Shown here: piece after piece, positions 10,142 through 18,234 of the stretch | Layout: every line of letters begins with the position of its first letter | Position numbering within the stretch: the first letter of the stretch is position 1 | Origin: Belnapia mucosa | GTDB taxonomy: Bacteria > Pseudomonadota > Alphaproteobacteria > Acetobacterales > Acetobacteraceae | Length of the DNA: 64,000 bases | Reading direction: 5' to 3' | Assembly: GCF_016775475.1 (NCBI RefSeq) | Contig: NZ_JAEUXJ010000001.1 | Span: 620,001-684,000 of the forward strand | Translations under genes and position numbers: made by a program | Notes under the pieces: model-generated | The model's database searches: none | The model's input: the letters and a program-made list of their open reading frames with translations, nothing else | What the model was told of the DNA's origin: nothing

Positions 10142-10729
10142 ATGAGTCCGGCCCAGATTGCGGCCCGCATGACCGACCCGGCGGCGTTGGCCCGGGCCGG
10201 TGTTACCGCCTCGGATGATTCGGAGGGGCTGCGGCCGGACCGGATGATCAGCGCCGCGGTGCTGGTGCCGATCGTGCTGCATCCCGAGCCGACGGTGCTG
10301 CTGACGCTGCGCGCCGCGAAGATGTCCTCCCATGCCGGGCAGGTGAGCTTTCCCGGCGGCCGCATCGAGGCCGGCGAGACGCCGGAGGCGGCGGCAGTGC
10401 GGGAGGCGGCGGAGGAGGTGGGACTAGATCCCCGCCTGCCGGAGCTGCTCGGCCGCCTGCCGCATCACGCGACCGGCACCGGCTTCCGCATCACCCCGGT
10501 GGTCGGGCTGGTGCTGCCGCCACTCAACCTCACGCCCGAGCCTGGCGAGGTGGAGGAAGCCTTCGAGCTGCCGCTGTCCATTGTGCTGGACCCCGCGGCC
10601 CCCGAACGGCGGCAGGCCGAGTTCCGCGGCCGGGCGCGGGAATTCTGGGTCTGGCCGCATGAGCGGCATTATATCTGGGGTGCTACGGCGGCGATCCTGG
10701 TGAACCTGGCGAAGGTGCTGCGGGGCTGA
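10142..10729 (+). CDS. CoA pyrophosphatase (Nudix hydrolase)
   Basis: A 195-residue cytoplasmic Nudix hydrolase. The Nudix box is complete (GGRIEAGET, then REAAEEVGL), giving the metal-binding glutamates. LLTLRAAKMSSHAGQVSFPGG before it is the NuPCoA-type signature that marks the CoA diphosphatase subfamily, which cuts CoA or its oxidised forms to phosphopantetheine and 3',5'-ADP. The C-terminal block FWVWPHERHYIWGATAAIL is also typical of the subfamily. The ATG at 10142 begins 10 bases after the DUF1285 stop, so the two are probably co-transcribed and the gene is likely a housekeeping damage-control enzyme. Confidence 0.9.
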   Translation: MSPAQIAARMTDPAALARAGVTASDDSEGLRPDRMISAAVLVPIVLHPEPTVLLTLRAAKMSSHAGQVSFPGGRIEAGETPEAAAVREAAEEVGLDPRLPELLGRLPHHATGTGFRITPVVGLVLPPLNLTPEPGEVEEAFELPLSIVLDPAAPERRQAEFRGRAREFWVWPHERHYIWGATAAILVNLAKVLRG

Positions 10730-10757
10730 GCTGGCCGCGCCCGAGGCTGGAGACAAA

Positions 10758-11009
10758 TTGCCCTATCTCGTCGAAATCCTTCTGGTCCTGGCGCCCTTCC
10801 TCCTCTTCGCGCTGTGGCGCCGGCTGTCGCCGGGGCCGGTGGTGCCGGCGGCGGCGGTCTGGCTGCTGCTGGCCGGGGTGATCTGCGGCATGGCCGGTGC
10901 CGTCTGGTATGGCTTCAGCGTGAGCCTGGAGCCCGGCACCGTCTATGTCCCGGCCCGGCTCGGCCCGGACGGCCGGGTTCTGCCCTCGGGTGCGGAGCCG
11001 CGTCCGTGA
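10758..11009 (+). CDS. DUF6111 family small membrane protein
   Basis: An 83-residue protein with two predicted membrane helices, PYLVEILLVLAPFLLFALW and a second around VVPAAAVWLLLAGVICGM. It ends with a short polar tail containing TVYVPARLGPDGRVLP, the conserved part of DUF6111. It starts with TTG at 10758, preceded by GGAGA at 10749-10753; no better start exists in frame. Its stop TGA overlaps the GTG of the CCA enzyme as GTGA. DUF6111 next to a CCA-adding enzyme and a Nudix hydrolase is a recurring alphaproteobacterial arrangement, but its function is unknown. Confidence 0.82.
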   Translation: MPYLVEILLVLAPFLLFALWRRLSPGPVVPAAAVWLLLAGVICGMAGAVWYGFSVSLEPGTVYVPARLGPDGRVLPSGAEPRP

Positions 11010-12223
11010 CCATGGCCGACCCGCCCGCCGCGCGGATCCCGCCGCCGGCGCTGCTGGCGCGGGGCGCCCCGGCCGCCGTGCTCGCCGCCCTGCCCGGGGC
11101 GCGGGCGGTAGGGGGTGCGGTGCGGGACCTGCTGGCCGCACGACCGGTGCAGGATGTGGATGTCGCCGCCCCGCTGCCGCCGGACGCCGTTGCCGAATGC
11201 CTCCGCGCCGCCGGGCTCAAGGTCTTCGAGACCGGCCTGTCGCATGGCACCGTCACCGCGGTCCTGGAGCGGGAGCCGGTGGAGGTGACCAGCCTCCGCC
11301 GCGATGTCGCCACGGATGGCCGGCATGCCGAGGTGGAGTGGACCACCGACTGGCGCGAGGACGCAGCGCGGCGCGACTTCACCATCAATGCCATGTCGCT
11401 CTCGGCCAAGGGCGAGCTCTGGGATTATTTCGGCGGGCGGGAGGATCTGGCGGCCGGCCGGGTCCGCTTCGTCGGCGAGGCCGCGACGCGGCTGGCCGAG
11501 GACTATCTCCGTGCGCTGCGCTTCTTCCGCTTCCAGGCCCGCTATGGCCGCGGCGAGCCCGATCCGGTGGCCATCGCCGCGATTCGCGCCGCAGTGCCGG
11601 GCCTGGCACGGCTCTCGCCCGAGCGGGTTTGGATGGAGCTGAAGCGGCTGCTGGCCGCGCCCGATCCGCGCGCGGCGCTGGCGCTGATGGCGGCGACCGG
11701 TGTGCTGCCGGCCGTCTTGCCGGAGGGGGCGGACCTTGCCCGGCTGGACCGGCTGGTGGCGGCCGACGCCCCGGCCGCGCCGCTGCTCCGCATCGCCGCC
11801 CTCGTTCCCGCCGATGCGGCGGAGCGGCTGGCAGCCCGGCTCCGCCTCTCGGGCGAGGAGCGGGCGTTGTTGCTCGACATGGCCCGGCAGCCACGGCCCG
11901 AGCCCGGCGCGTCCGATGACGATCTCCGTCGGTTGCTCGCGGCGCGCGACGCTGCCTCCGTCCTCGACCGTGCCTGGCTGGCCGAGGCGGCGATGGGCGG
12001 CGAGGGCTGGCCAGGGCTGCGCCAGCGGATCGCGGCGGAACCCCGGCCGGTCTTCCCGCTCCAGGGCCGGGATGCGCTGGCGGCCGGGGTGGCGCCGGGG
12101 CCCTCCATGGGGAGGCTGCTCGCCGCCACCCGTGACTGGTGGCTGGCCGGCGGCTGCCTCGCCGACCATGCGGCCTGCCTCGGCCATCTGCGGCAATTGG
12201 CTGCGGCGGGGCCGAGCGGGTAA
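11006..12223 (+). CDS. CCA tRNA nucleotidyltransferase / poly(A)-polymerase family
   Basis: This class-II nucleotidyltransferase adds or repairs the CCA end of tRNA. The N-terminal catalytic domain has GGAVRDLL, then the metal-binding DVDVA, and ERREPVEVTSLRRD-like segments leading to RRDFTINAMS. RALRFFRFQARYG follows in the RNA-binding helical part. The length, about 405 residues, is usual for the short bacterial form without an HD domain. GTG 11006 overlaps the DUF6111 stop and has GCGGAG at 10992-10997 at good spacing; ATG 11012 is the alternative. Whether it is a full CCA enzyme or a partial A-adding enzyme cannot be decided from sequence. Confidence 0.92.
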   Translation: MTMADPPAARIPPPALLARGAPAAVLAALPGARAVGGAVRDLLAARPVQDVDVAAPLPPDAVAECLRAAGLKVFETGLSHGTVTAVLEREPVEVTSLRRDVATDGRHAEVEWTTDWREDAARRDFTINAMSLSAKGELWDYFGGREDLAAGRVRFVGEAATRLAEDYLRALRFFRFQARYGRGEPDPVAIAAIRAAVPGLARLSPERVWMELKRLLAAPDPRAALALMAATGVLPAVLPEGADLARLDRLVAADAPAAPLLRIAALVPADAAERLAARLRLSGEERALLLDMARQPRPEPGASDDDLRRLLAARDAASVLDRAWLAEAAMGGEGWPGLRQRIAAEPRPVFPLQGRDALAAGVAPGPSMGRLLAATRDWWLAGGCLADHAACLGHLRQLAAAGPSG

Positions 12224-12233
12224 ACCGCCGGCC

Positions 12234-13997
12234 ATGGCCCTCGACGCTTCCTCCCGCGCCCTGATCCACCGCCTGGCGCGGGACTATCTCGTCCGGCACC
12301 GGCGCGGCATCGTGCTCGCCATCCTTTGCACCCTGCTGCTGGCCGGGCTCACCGCCCTCTACCCGATCGTCATCCAGCAGGGCTTCGACCGCTTCTCCCG
12401 CGGCGATGCCTCGATCGCCTGGCTGATCCCGCCGGTCATCATCGCCGTCACCTGCCTGAAGGCGCTGGCGCAATACGGCCAGGCGGTGGCGGTGCAGGCG
12501 GTGGTGCTGCGGGTGATCGAGGGCCTCCAGAATGACCTGTTCCACGCCCTGACCCGCGCCGACCTGGCGAGCGTCGCCGGCGAGGCGCCGGCCCGCCAGG
12601 CCAGCCGCTTCACCGTCGATGCGGCGGCCATCCGCGAGGCGCTGACCAAATCCATCAACGGCGCGGCCGATATCCTGACCGTGATCGGCCTCATCGCCTC
12701 CATGGTGTGGCTGGACTGGCAGATGTCGCTGATCGCGGCGGTGATGTATCCGATCGCGGTGGTGCCGATCCTCCGCCTCGGCAAGCGCATCCGCCGCGCC
12801 TCGGGCGGCATGCAGGAGAGGATGGGCGAAACCGCCGCGCAACTTGCCGAGAGCTTCGGCGCCGCCCGGGTGGTGCGCGCCTACCGCCTGGAGGCGCAGG
12901 AGGAAGCGCGCGCCGCCCGCACCTTCGCCGGGTTGCGGGAGGCGCTGTATGGCATCGCCCGGACCCGGGCCAGCCTCGACCCGATGCTGGAGGCGCTGGG
13001 CGGCCTCGCCGTCGCCGCCGTGCTGGCCTTTGTCGGCTGGCGGGTGGCGGCGGGGCAGGGGACGGTGGGCGAATTCACCGGCTTCGTCGCCGCGCTCCTC
13101 ATCGCCTCCCGCCCGGTGCGGGCGCTCGGGTCGCTGAATGCCGCCCTCCAGGAAGGCTTGGCGGGCCTCTCCCGCGTCTTCGCCGTGATGGACCGGCCGC
13201 GCCGGGTGCAGGAAGCGCCGGACGCGGTGGCGCTGCCGGCCGGGCGCGGGCGGGTGGAATTCGATGCAGTCGGCTTCCGCTATGAGGGCGGCGCCGATGC
13301 CGCCCTCGCCGGCCTCAGCTTCACCGCCGAGCCGGGCGAGACGGTCGCGCTGGTTGGGCCCTCGGGTGCCGGCAAGTCCACCGCGCTCGCCCTGGTGCCG
13401 CGGCTGCATGACGTAACGGCGGGGGCGGTGCGGCTGGATGGCGCAGATGTGCGTGGCGTGACGCTCGCCAGCCTGCGCGACGCCATCGCCTATGTCGGCC
13501 AGGATGCGGTGATCTTCGACGACACCGCTTTCGCCAATATCGCCTGCGGCCGCCCAGGGGCGACGCAGGCGGAGGTGGAGGCGGCGGCGCGGGCGGCAGC
13601 GGCGCATGACTTCATCGCTGCCCTGCCGCAAGGCTATGCGACGTCGCTCGGCACCGGCGGCGGGCGTCTCTCGGGCGGGCAGAAGCAGCGGGTGGCGCTG
13701 GCCCGGGCCCTGCTGCGCGACCCGCGGGTGCTGCTGCTGGACGAGGCGACGAGTGCCCTCGATGCCGAGAACGAGGCGCTGGTTGCCGCCGCCCTGGCCC
13801 GGCTGCGCCAGGGACGGACCACGCTGGTCATCGCCCATCGGCTGGCGACAGTGCGCGAGGCCGACCGGATCGTGGTGATGCAGGACGGCCGGGCGGTGGA
13901 GCAGGGCAGCCATGCGGCGCTGATGGCGGCGGATGGTCTCTATGCCCGGCTGGTGCGTACCCAATTCGGTGTGGCCGAGCCGGCGCCGGCGGGTTGA
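12234..13997 (+). CDS. ABC exporter, fused permease and ATPase (MsbA-like)
   Basis: A 587-residue half-transporter, likely working as a homodimer in the inner membrane. The first about 320 residues carry six membrane helices, starting with GIVLAILCTLLLAGLTALYP. The ATPase domain has Walker A GPSGAGKST, the Q-loop in YVGQDAVIFDD, signature LSGGQKQRVALARALL, Walker B LLLDEATSALD and the switch histidine in VIAHRLATV. The family includes lipid A flippases and multidrug exporters. It begins 10 bases after the CCA gene stop. A msbA-like role in lipid transport is possible, but no lpx or kds genes are nearby, so the substrate is open. Confidence 0.92.
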   Translation: MALDASSRALIHRLARDYLVRHRRGIVLAILCTLLLAGLTALYPIVIQQGFDRFSRGDASIAWLIPPVIIAVTCLKALAQYGQAVAVQAVVLRVIEGLQNDLFHALTRADLASVAGEAPARQASRFTVDAAAIREALTKSINGAADILTVIGLIASMVWLDWQMSLIAAVMYPIAVVPILRLGKRIRRASGGMQERMGETAAQLAESFGAARVVRAYRLEAQEEARAARTFAGLREALYGIARTRASLDPMLEALGGLAVAAVLAFVGWRVAAGQGTVGEFTGFVAALLIASRPVRALGSLNAALQEGLAGLSRVFAVMDRPRRVQEAPDAVALPAGRGRVEFDAVGFRYEGGADAALAGLSFTAEPGETVALVGPSGAGKSTALALVPRLHDVTAGAVRLDGADVRGVTLASLRDAIAYVGQDAVIFDDTAFANIACGRPGATQAEVEAAARAAAAHDFIAALPQGYATSLGTGGGRLSGGQKQRVALARALLRDPRVLLLDEATSALDAENEALVAAALARLRQGRTTLVIAHRLATVREADRIVVMQDGRAVEQGSHAALMAADGLYARLVRTQFGVAEPAPAG

Positions 13998-14006
13998 GGA
14001 GAGATC

Positions 14007-14321
14007 ATGGCATGGACCTGGCTGGCGATCGCCGGCGGCTTCGAGGTGGTCTGGGCGGTGCTGCTGAAATACACCGAGGGCTTCACCCGCCCGCTGCCGA
14101 GCATCGCCACCCTCGCCACGATGGGGGTGAGCTTCTACTGCATGTCCCGCGCGTTGCAGGTGCTGCCCATGGGCACGGTCTATGCCGTCTGGGTCGGGAT
14201 CGGGGCCGCCGGCACTGCCCTCTGGGGCATGACGGTGGAGGGGGAGCCGGCGACCGCCGCCCGGATCCTGTGCCTCGCCCTCATCCTCGCCGGAGTCGCG
14301 GGGCTGAAGGCATCTGCCTGA
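14007..14321 (+). CDS. SMR transporter of the Gdx/SugE type (guanidinium exporter)
   Basis: A 104-residue four-helix small multidrug resistance protein. The first helix has FEVVWAVLLKYTEGFTRP, whose glutamate is the proton and substrate site, and whose EVVWAV...KYTEGF wording matches the Gdx (SugE) branch better than EmrE. MGTVYAVWVGIGAAGTALWGM in the third helix is also Gdx-like. Gdx members export guanidinium in exchange for protons as dual-topology dimers. It starts 9 bases after the ABC exporter stop with a GAGGAGAG ribosome site, so it may be the last gene of that transcript. No guanidine riboswitch is recognisable upstream. Confidence 0.88.
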   Translation: MAWTWLAIAGGFEVVWAVLLKYTEGFTRPLPSIATLATMGVSFYCMSRALQVLPMGTVYAVWVGIGAAGTALWGMTVEGEPATAARILCLALILAGVAGLKASA

Positions 14322-14398
14322 AGGAAGGTGCCTGGAGCGTGATCGCCGGAGGCTGGAACGGCCGGAGGCGTGAATCATGCGACAAAATAAAAGCCTGA

Positions 14399-14434
14399 AC
14401 CATGATCCGCGATCCAATGATCGCGGATCATGGT
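14399..14434. terminator. Perfect 15-bp inverted repeat, probable bidirectional terminator
   Basis: ACCATGATCCGCGAT at 14399-14413 is repeated in inverse as ATCGCGGATCATGGT at 14420-14434, with a 6-base loop. The left side is A-rich (ACAAAATAAAAG), which would give a U-rich tract in a minus-strand transcript. The repeat ends one base before the stop codon of the 43-codon membrane ORF and lies 77 bases after the SMR gene, so it could stop transcription from both sides. Confidence 0.6.
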
Positions 14435-14566
14435 CTAGCGCAGGCCCTTCCAGATCGCGATCGCCGCCGCGCTGGCGACGATCATCTTGTAGAGAAACTC
14501 CGCCCAGGGCTGCAGGCGCTGCGAGAGCGGCCGGCGGGGCGGCGGGGGAGGCTGGGAATCGACCAT
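14435..14566 (-). CDS. Small single-span membrane protein, 43 codons
   Basis: The frame from ATG 14566 to the stop at 14435-14437 encodes 43 residues. A proline-rich start (VDSQPPPPPRRP) is followed by LSQRLQPWAEFLYKMIV and one hydrophobic helix ending AIAIWKGLR. The tail-anchored layout and the Trp/Lys/Arg end look like a genuine small membrane protein, not a chance frame. It is flanked by a perfect 15-bp hairpin just after its stop and an 8-bp inverted repeat just before its start, and it diverges from sdhCDAB. I cannot name a family. It may be a small inner-membrane factor, but this is inference from layout only. Confidence 0.55.
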   Translation of the reverse strand: MVDSQPPPPPRRPLSQRLQPWAEFLYKMIVASAAAIAIWKGLR

Positions 14567-14568
14567 GT

Positions 14569-14590
14569 TTCTAGGATATCATTCCTAGAA
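14569..14590. promoter_or_regulatory. Operator-like inverted repeat between the small ORF and sdhC
   Basis: TTCTAGGA at 14569-14576 and TCCTAGAA at 14583-14590 are perfect inverse copies around the 6-base centre TATCAT. The site is 3 bases upstream of the start of the minus-strand small ORF and about 37 bases upstream of the sdh -35 box. The size suits a dimeric regulator; no specific regulator consensus is recognised. It could also form a small hairpin in the leader of the small ORF. Confidence 0.4.
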
Positions 14591-14626
14591 GCCGGATGGG
14601 AGTCCGCGATGAACCCGGTGGTGCAA

Positions 14627-14654
14627 TTGACGCTATGCCGCAGGGCACAATAAT
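14627..14654 (+). promoter_or_regulatory. Probable sigma-70 promoter of sdhCDAB
   Basis: TTGACG at 14627-14632 matches the -35 consensus in five of six positions. AATAAT at 14649-14654 matches the -10 consensus in five of six positions. The spacer is 16 bases. Transcription would begin near 14661, about 58 bases before sdhC. This is the best promoter match seen in the window. Confidence 0.65.
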
Positions 14655-14670
14655 AACCCGCAGACGAGAC

Positions 14671-14693
14671 GCGCCGCACCCCCTTTGCGGCGC
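14671..14693 (+). promoter_or_regulatory. Leader hairpin before sdhC
   Basis: GCGCCGCA at 14671-14678 pairs with TGCGGCGC at 14686-14693 around the loop CCCCCTT, a perfect 8-bp GC-rich stem. It would lie in the 5' untranslated region, about 25 bases before the sdhC start. It may only stabilise the mRNA or control access to the start; no known riboswitch class is recognised. Confidence 0.4.
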
Positions 14694-14718
14694 CTGCACT
14701 CCCGGAGTGAATGACCCG

Positions 14719-15165
14719 ATGTCGATCATGCAGGATTCGCGCGAGGCGACCATGGCCGGTCGCCGCTCGGACGGCTCGCCGGTGAAACGGCCGCTTTCGC
14801 CGCACCTGCAGGTGTACGATATGCTGCAGCTGACCAGCGCGCTGTCGATCAGCGGCCGCATCACCGGCATTGCTTGGTCGGTCGGCATCCTGCTGATGGT
14901 CTGGTGGCTGGTCGCCGCCGCGGCGGGCCCGGCGGCATTCGCCCAGGTGCAGTGGTTCATGTCCTCCTGGCTCGGCCTGCTCGGCCTGTTCGGCCTGACC
15001 GCGGCGGCCTGGTTCCACACGCTGAACGGCGTCCGGCACCTCGCCTGGGATGCCGGCTATGGCTACCAGATCCAGGACACCTACCGGACCGGCCGCTGGG
15101 TCCTGATCGGCACGGCGGTCGCCACCGTGCTCACCTGGCTCATCGCCATCATCGCCTGGGCCTGA
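14719..15165 (+). CDS. sdhC: Succinate dehydrogenase cytochrome b556 subunit
   Basis: This is the larger haem- and quinone-binding membrane anchor of complex II, 148 residues with three membrane helices. RPLSPHLQVY is the family signature, and WFHTLNGVRHLAWD carries the haem-ligand histidine region. The quinone-site segment reads SISGRITG: the serine and arginine are kept, but the His usually found before the Arg (as in SILHRVSG) is Gly. ATG 14719 has GGAG at 14704-14707; ATG 14728 or 14752 could also be used. It opens the sdhCDAB operon, with sdhD 13 bases downstream. Confidence 0.92.
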   Translation: MSIMQDSREATMAGRRSDGSPVKRPLSPHLQVYDMLQLTSALSISGRITGIAWSVGILLMVWWLVAAAAGPAAFAQVQWFMSSWLGLLGLFGLTAAAWFHTLNGVRHLAWDAGYGYQIQDTYRTGRWVLIGTAVATVLTWLIAIIAWA

Positions 15166-15178
15166 GGAGCGCGTCGCC

Positions 15179-15577
15179 ATGGCCAACGAATATGCCCAGA
15201 ACACCACCATGCGCTCCCCGCTCGGCCGGGTGCGGGGGCTTGGTTCCGCCAAGGGCGGTACCCATCATTGGTGGATGCAACGCGTCACCTCGATGGCGCT
15301 GCTGCCGCTGACGATCTGGTTCGCGCTCGCCGCGGCCTCTCTCGCCGGCGCCTCCTATGTCGAGACCGTGGCCTGGATCGGCCGCCCCTGGAACGCCGTG
15401 CTGCTGCTGGTGACCATTGGGCTGACCTTCCATCACCTCGCTTCCGGCGTGCAGGTCATCCTCGAGGATTATGCGAACCAGGAATGGGTCAAGCTGGGTG
15501 GCATTCTGGCGGTCAAGGCCATCTGTGTGCTGCTGGCGCTGGCCTCGGCGCTCGCGGTCCTGAAGATCGCGGTCTGA
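15179..15577 (+). CDS. sdhD: Succinate dehydrogenase hydrophobic membrane anchor subunit
   Basis: The second membrane anchor of complex II, 132 residues. After a polar N-terminus, [20 protein letters not shown] starts the first of three membrane helices. [17 protein letters not shown] contains the haem-facing histidines and the Asp-Tyr pair (DY) near the quinone site that is conserved in the family. A ribosome site, GAGGAG, precedes the ATG. It sits between sdhC (13 bases upstream) and sdhA (34 bases downstream), the standard order. Confidence 0.93.
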   Translation: MANEYAQNTTMRSPLGRVRGLGSAKGGTHHWWMQRVTSMALLPLTIWFALAAASLAGASYVETVAWIGRPWNAVLLLVTIGLTFHHLASGVQVILEDYANQEWVKLGGILAVKAICVLLALASALAVLKIAV

Positions 15578-15611
15578 GCGGCGCCCACCGGACAAGAATG
15601 GATCGAGAGCG

Positions 15612-17435
15612 ATGAACGCGATCAACAAGGACCCGATCGGGCCCTCCCGCGGCGCCTATCGGATTGTCGACCACACCTATGACGTGGTGGTGGTCGGGGC
15701 CGGCGGCGCCGGGCTGCGCGCCACCTTCGGCATGGGCGCGGCAGGGCTGAAGACGGCCTGCATCACCAAGGTCTTCCCGACCCGGTCCCACACCGTCGCC
15801 GCCCAGGGCGGCGTCGGCGCCGCGCTCGGCAATATGGGCGAGGATGACTGGCGCTGGCACATGTACGACACCGTGAAGGGGTCGGACTGGCTCGGCGACC
15901 AGGATGCGATCGAATACATGTGCCGCGAGGCGATCCCGGCCATCATCGAGCTGGAGCATTACGGCGTGCCGTTCTCCCGCACCGAGGATGGCAAGATCTA
16001 CCAGCGACCCTTCGGCGGCCATATGCAGAATTACGGCAAGACCCCGGCCATGCGCGCCTGCGCCGCGGCCGACCGGACGGGCCATGCCATCCTGCATACG
16101 CTCTACCAGCAGTCGCTGAAGCACAATTGCGAGTTCTTCGTCGAATACATCGCCCTCGACCTCATCATGGATGAGGAAGGCGCGTGCCGCGGCGTGACCG
16201 CCTGGTGCCTCGAGGATGGCTCGATCCATCGCTTCCGCGCCCAGACCACGGTGCTGGCGACGGGCGGCTATGGCCGGGCCTATTTCTCCTGCACCTCCGC
16301 CCATACCTGCACCGGCGATGGCGGCGGCATGGTGCTGCGCGCCGGCCTGCCGCTGCAGGACAATGAGTTCGTCCAGTTCCACCCGACCGGCATCTACGGC
16401 TCCGGCTGCCTCGTCACCGAGGGCGCGCGCGGCGAGGGCGGCTACCTGACCAACTCCGAGGGCGAGCGCTTCATGGAGCGCTATGCGCCGACGGCGAAGG
16501 ACCTCGCCTCGCGCGACGTCGTCTCCCGCGCCATGTCGATGGAGATCCGCGAGGGCCGCGGCGTCGGGCCGCAGAAGGATCACATCCACCTGCATCTCGA
16601 GCATCTCGGCGCCGACCTGCTGCATGAGCGGCTGCCGGGCATCTCCGAGACGGCGAAGATCTTCGCCGGCGTGGACGTGACCAAGGAGCCGATCCCGATG
16701 CTCCCGACCGTCCATTACAACATGGGCGGCATCCCGACGAACATCCATTGCGAGGTGCTGAATCCGACCGCGCAGGACCAGGACCGCGTGGTTCCCGGCC
16801 TGATGGCGGTGGGCGAGGCGGCCTGCGTCTCCGTCCATGGCGCCAATCGGCTCGGCACCAACTCGCTGCTCGACCTCGTCGTCTTCGGCCGCGCCGCGGC
16901 GCATCGGGCCGCCGATACGCTGAAGCCGGGCGCTGCCCAGCCGCCGCTGCCGGTCCGCGCCGGTGAGAAGGCGCTCGACCGCTTCGACCGCGTCCGCAAC
17001 GCCAAGGGCAATACCGCTGTGGCCGAGCTGCGCGGCAATATGCAGCGCACCATGCAGACCCATGCGGCGGTCTTCCGCACCTCGGACCTGCTGGCCGAGG
17101 GCGTCGAGAAGATGAAGAAGGTGCAGGCGGGCTATGCGGATATCCGCGTCGCCGACCGCAGCCTGATCTGGAACAGCGACCTGGTCGAGGCGCTGGAGCT
17201 CGACAACCTGATCGGCAATGCGATCACCACCGTGGTCGGGGCCGAGGCGCGCAAGGAAAGCCGCGGCGCCCATGCGCATGAGGACTTCCCCGAGCGCGAC
17301 GACGCCGAATGGATGAAGCATACCCTGGCCTGGGTCGGCGAGGATGGCGCGGTGAAGCTCGACTACCGCGACGTGAAGATGCGGACCCTGACCAATGAGG
17401 TCCAGGTCTTCCCCCCCAAGGCGCGCGTGTACTGA
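15612..17435 (+). CDS. sdhA: Succinate dehydrogenase flavoprotein subunit
   Basis: The catalytic subunit of complex II oxidises succinate to fumarate on a covalently bound FAD, on the cytoplasmic face. The FAD-binding motif [12 protein letters not shown] is near residues 26-37. [18 protein letters not shown] has the histidine (H60) that carries the flavin. [21 protein letters not shown] forms the substrate site with its Arg, and [19 protein letters not shown] closes the FAD domain. The length, 607 residues, is normal. It follows sdhD by 34 bases and precedes sdhB by 15. It links the citric acid cycle to the respiratory chain. Confidence 0.97.
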   Translation: MNAINKDPIGPSRGAYRIVDHTYDVVVVGAGGAGLRATFGMGAAGLKTACITKVFPTRSHTVAAQGGVGAALGNMGEDDWRWHMYDTVKGSDWLGDQDAIEYMCREAIPAIIELEHYGVPFSRTEDGKIYQRPFGGHMQNYGKTPAMRACAAADRTGHAILHTLYQQSLKHNCEFFVEYIALDLIMDEEGACRGVTAWCLEDGSIHRFRAQTTVLATGGYGRAYFSCTSAHTCTGDGGGMVLRAGLPLQDNEFVQFHPTGIYGSGCLVTEGARGEGGYLTNSEGERFMERYAPTAKDLASRDVVSRAMSMEIREGRGVGPQKDHIHLHLEHLGADLLHERLPGISETAKIFAGVDVTKEPIPMLPTVHYNMGGIPTNIHCEVLNPTAQDQDRVVPGLMAVGEAACVSVHGANRLGTNSLLDLVVFGRAAAHRAADTLKPGAAQPPLPVRAGEKALDRFDRVRNAKGNTAVAELRGNMQRTMQTHAAVFRTSDLLAEGVEKMKKVQAGYADIRVADRSLIWNSDLVEALELDNLIGNAITTVVGAEARKESRGAHAHEDFPERDDAEWMKHTLAWVGEDGAVKLDYRDVKMRTLTNEVQVFPPKARVY

Positions 17436-17450
17436 AGGACCGCACCCCCT

Positions 17451-18233
17451 ATGGCTACTTTCACGCTGCCGAAGAACTCGACGATCCAGCCCGGCAAGAC
17501 ATTCAAGGCCGAGGCCGGGGCGAAGAACGTCAAGTCCTTCAAGATCTACCGCTGGGACCCGGATAGCGGCGAGAACCCGCGCACCGACACCTACGAGATC
17601 GATCTCGAGAAGTGCGGGCCGATGGTCCTCGACGCGCTGATCAAGATTAAGAACGAGGTGGACACCACGCTGACCTTCCGGCGCTCCTGCCGGGAGGGCA
17701 TCTGCGGCTCCTGCTCGATGAATATCGACGGCCTGAACACCCTCGCCTGCCTCAAGCCGATCGAGGACAGCACGGGCGATGTGAAGATCTACCCGCTGCC
17801 GCATCTGCCGGTGGTGAAGGATCTGGTCCCCGATCTGTCGCAGCTCTACGCCCAGCTCCGCAGCGTCGAGCCCTGGCTGAAGTCCGAGACGCCGCCGCCG
17901 CCGGATGGCGAACGGCTGCAGAGCAAGGACGAGCGGGCGAAGCTCGACGGCCTCTGGGAATGCATCCTCTGCTTCTGCTGCTCGACCGCCTGCCCCTCCT
18001 ATTGGTGGAATGGCGACCGGTATCTCGGCCCGGCGGTGCTGCTGCAGGCCTATCGCTGGATCGCGGATAGCCGCGACGAGGCGACGGGCGAGCGGCTGGA
18101 CAACCTGCAGGACCCGTTCCGGCTCTATCGCTGCCACACCATCATGAACTGCGCCCGGACCTGCCCGAAGGGGCTGAACCCGGCCGCGGCCATCGGCAAG
18201 ATCAAGCAGATGATGGTGGAGCGCGAGAGCTGA
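17451..18233 (+). CDS. sdhB: Succinate dehydrogenase iron-sulfur subunit
   Basis: This subunit carries the three Fe-S clusters that pass electrons from FAD to the quinone site. CREGICGSC with a later Cys (C80, C85, C88, C100) binds the 2Fe-2S cluster. [12 protein letters not shown] and [17 protein letters not shown] bind the 4Fe-4S and 3Fe-4S clusters. The length is 260 residues, as usual. The stop at 18231-18233 lies one base from the stop of a convergent gene, so there is no room for a dedicated terminator between them. Confidence 0.97.
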   Translation: MATFTLPKNSTIQPGKTFKAEAGAKNVKSFKIYRWDPDSGENPRTDTYEIDLEKCGPMVLDALIKIKNEVDTTLTFRRSCREGICGSCSMNIDGLNTLACLKPIEDSTGDVKIYPLPHLPVVKDLVPDLSQLYAQLRSVEPWLKSETPPPPDGERLQSKDERAKLDGLWECILCFCCSTACPSYWWNGDRYLGPAVLLQAYRWIADSRDEATGERLDNLQDPFRLYRCHTIMNCARTCPKGLNPAAAIGKIKQMMVERES

Positions 18234-18234
18234 G

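Noticed and set aside
11385..14417. A 1010-codon minus-strand open frame opposite the CCA enzyme and the ABC exporter
   Set aside because: The plus strand has complete catalytic motifs of both proteins; the antisense frame has none and is compositionally biased.
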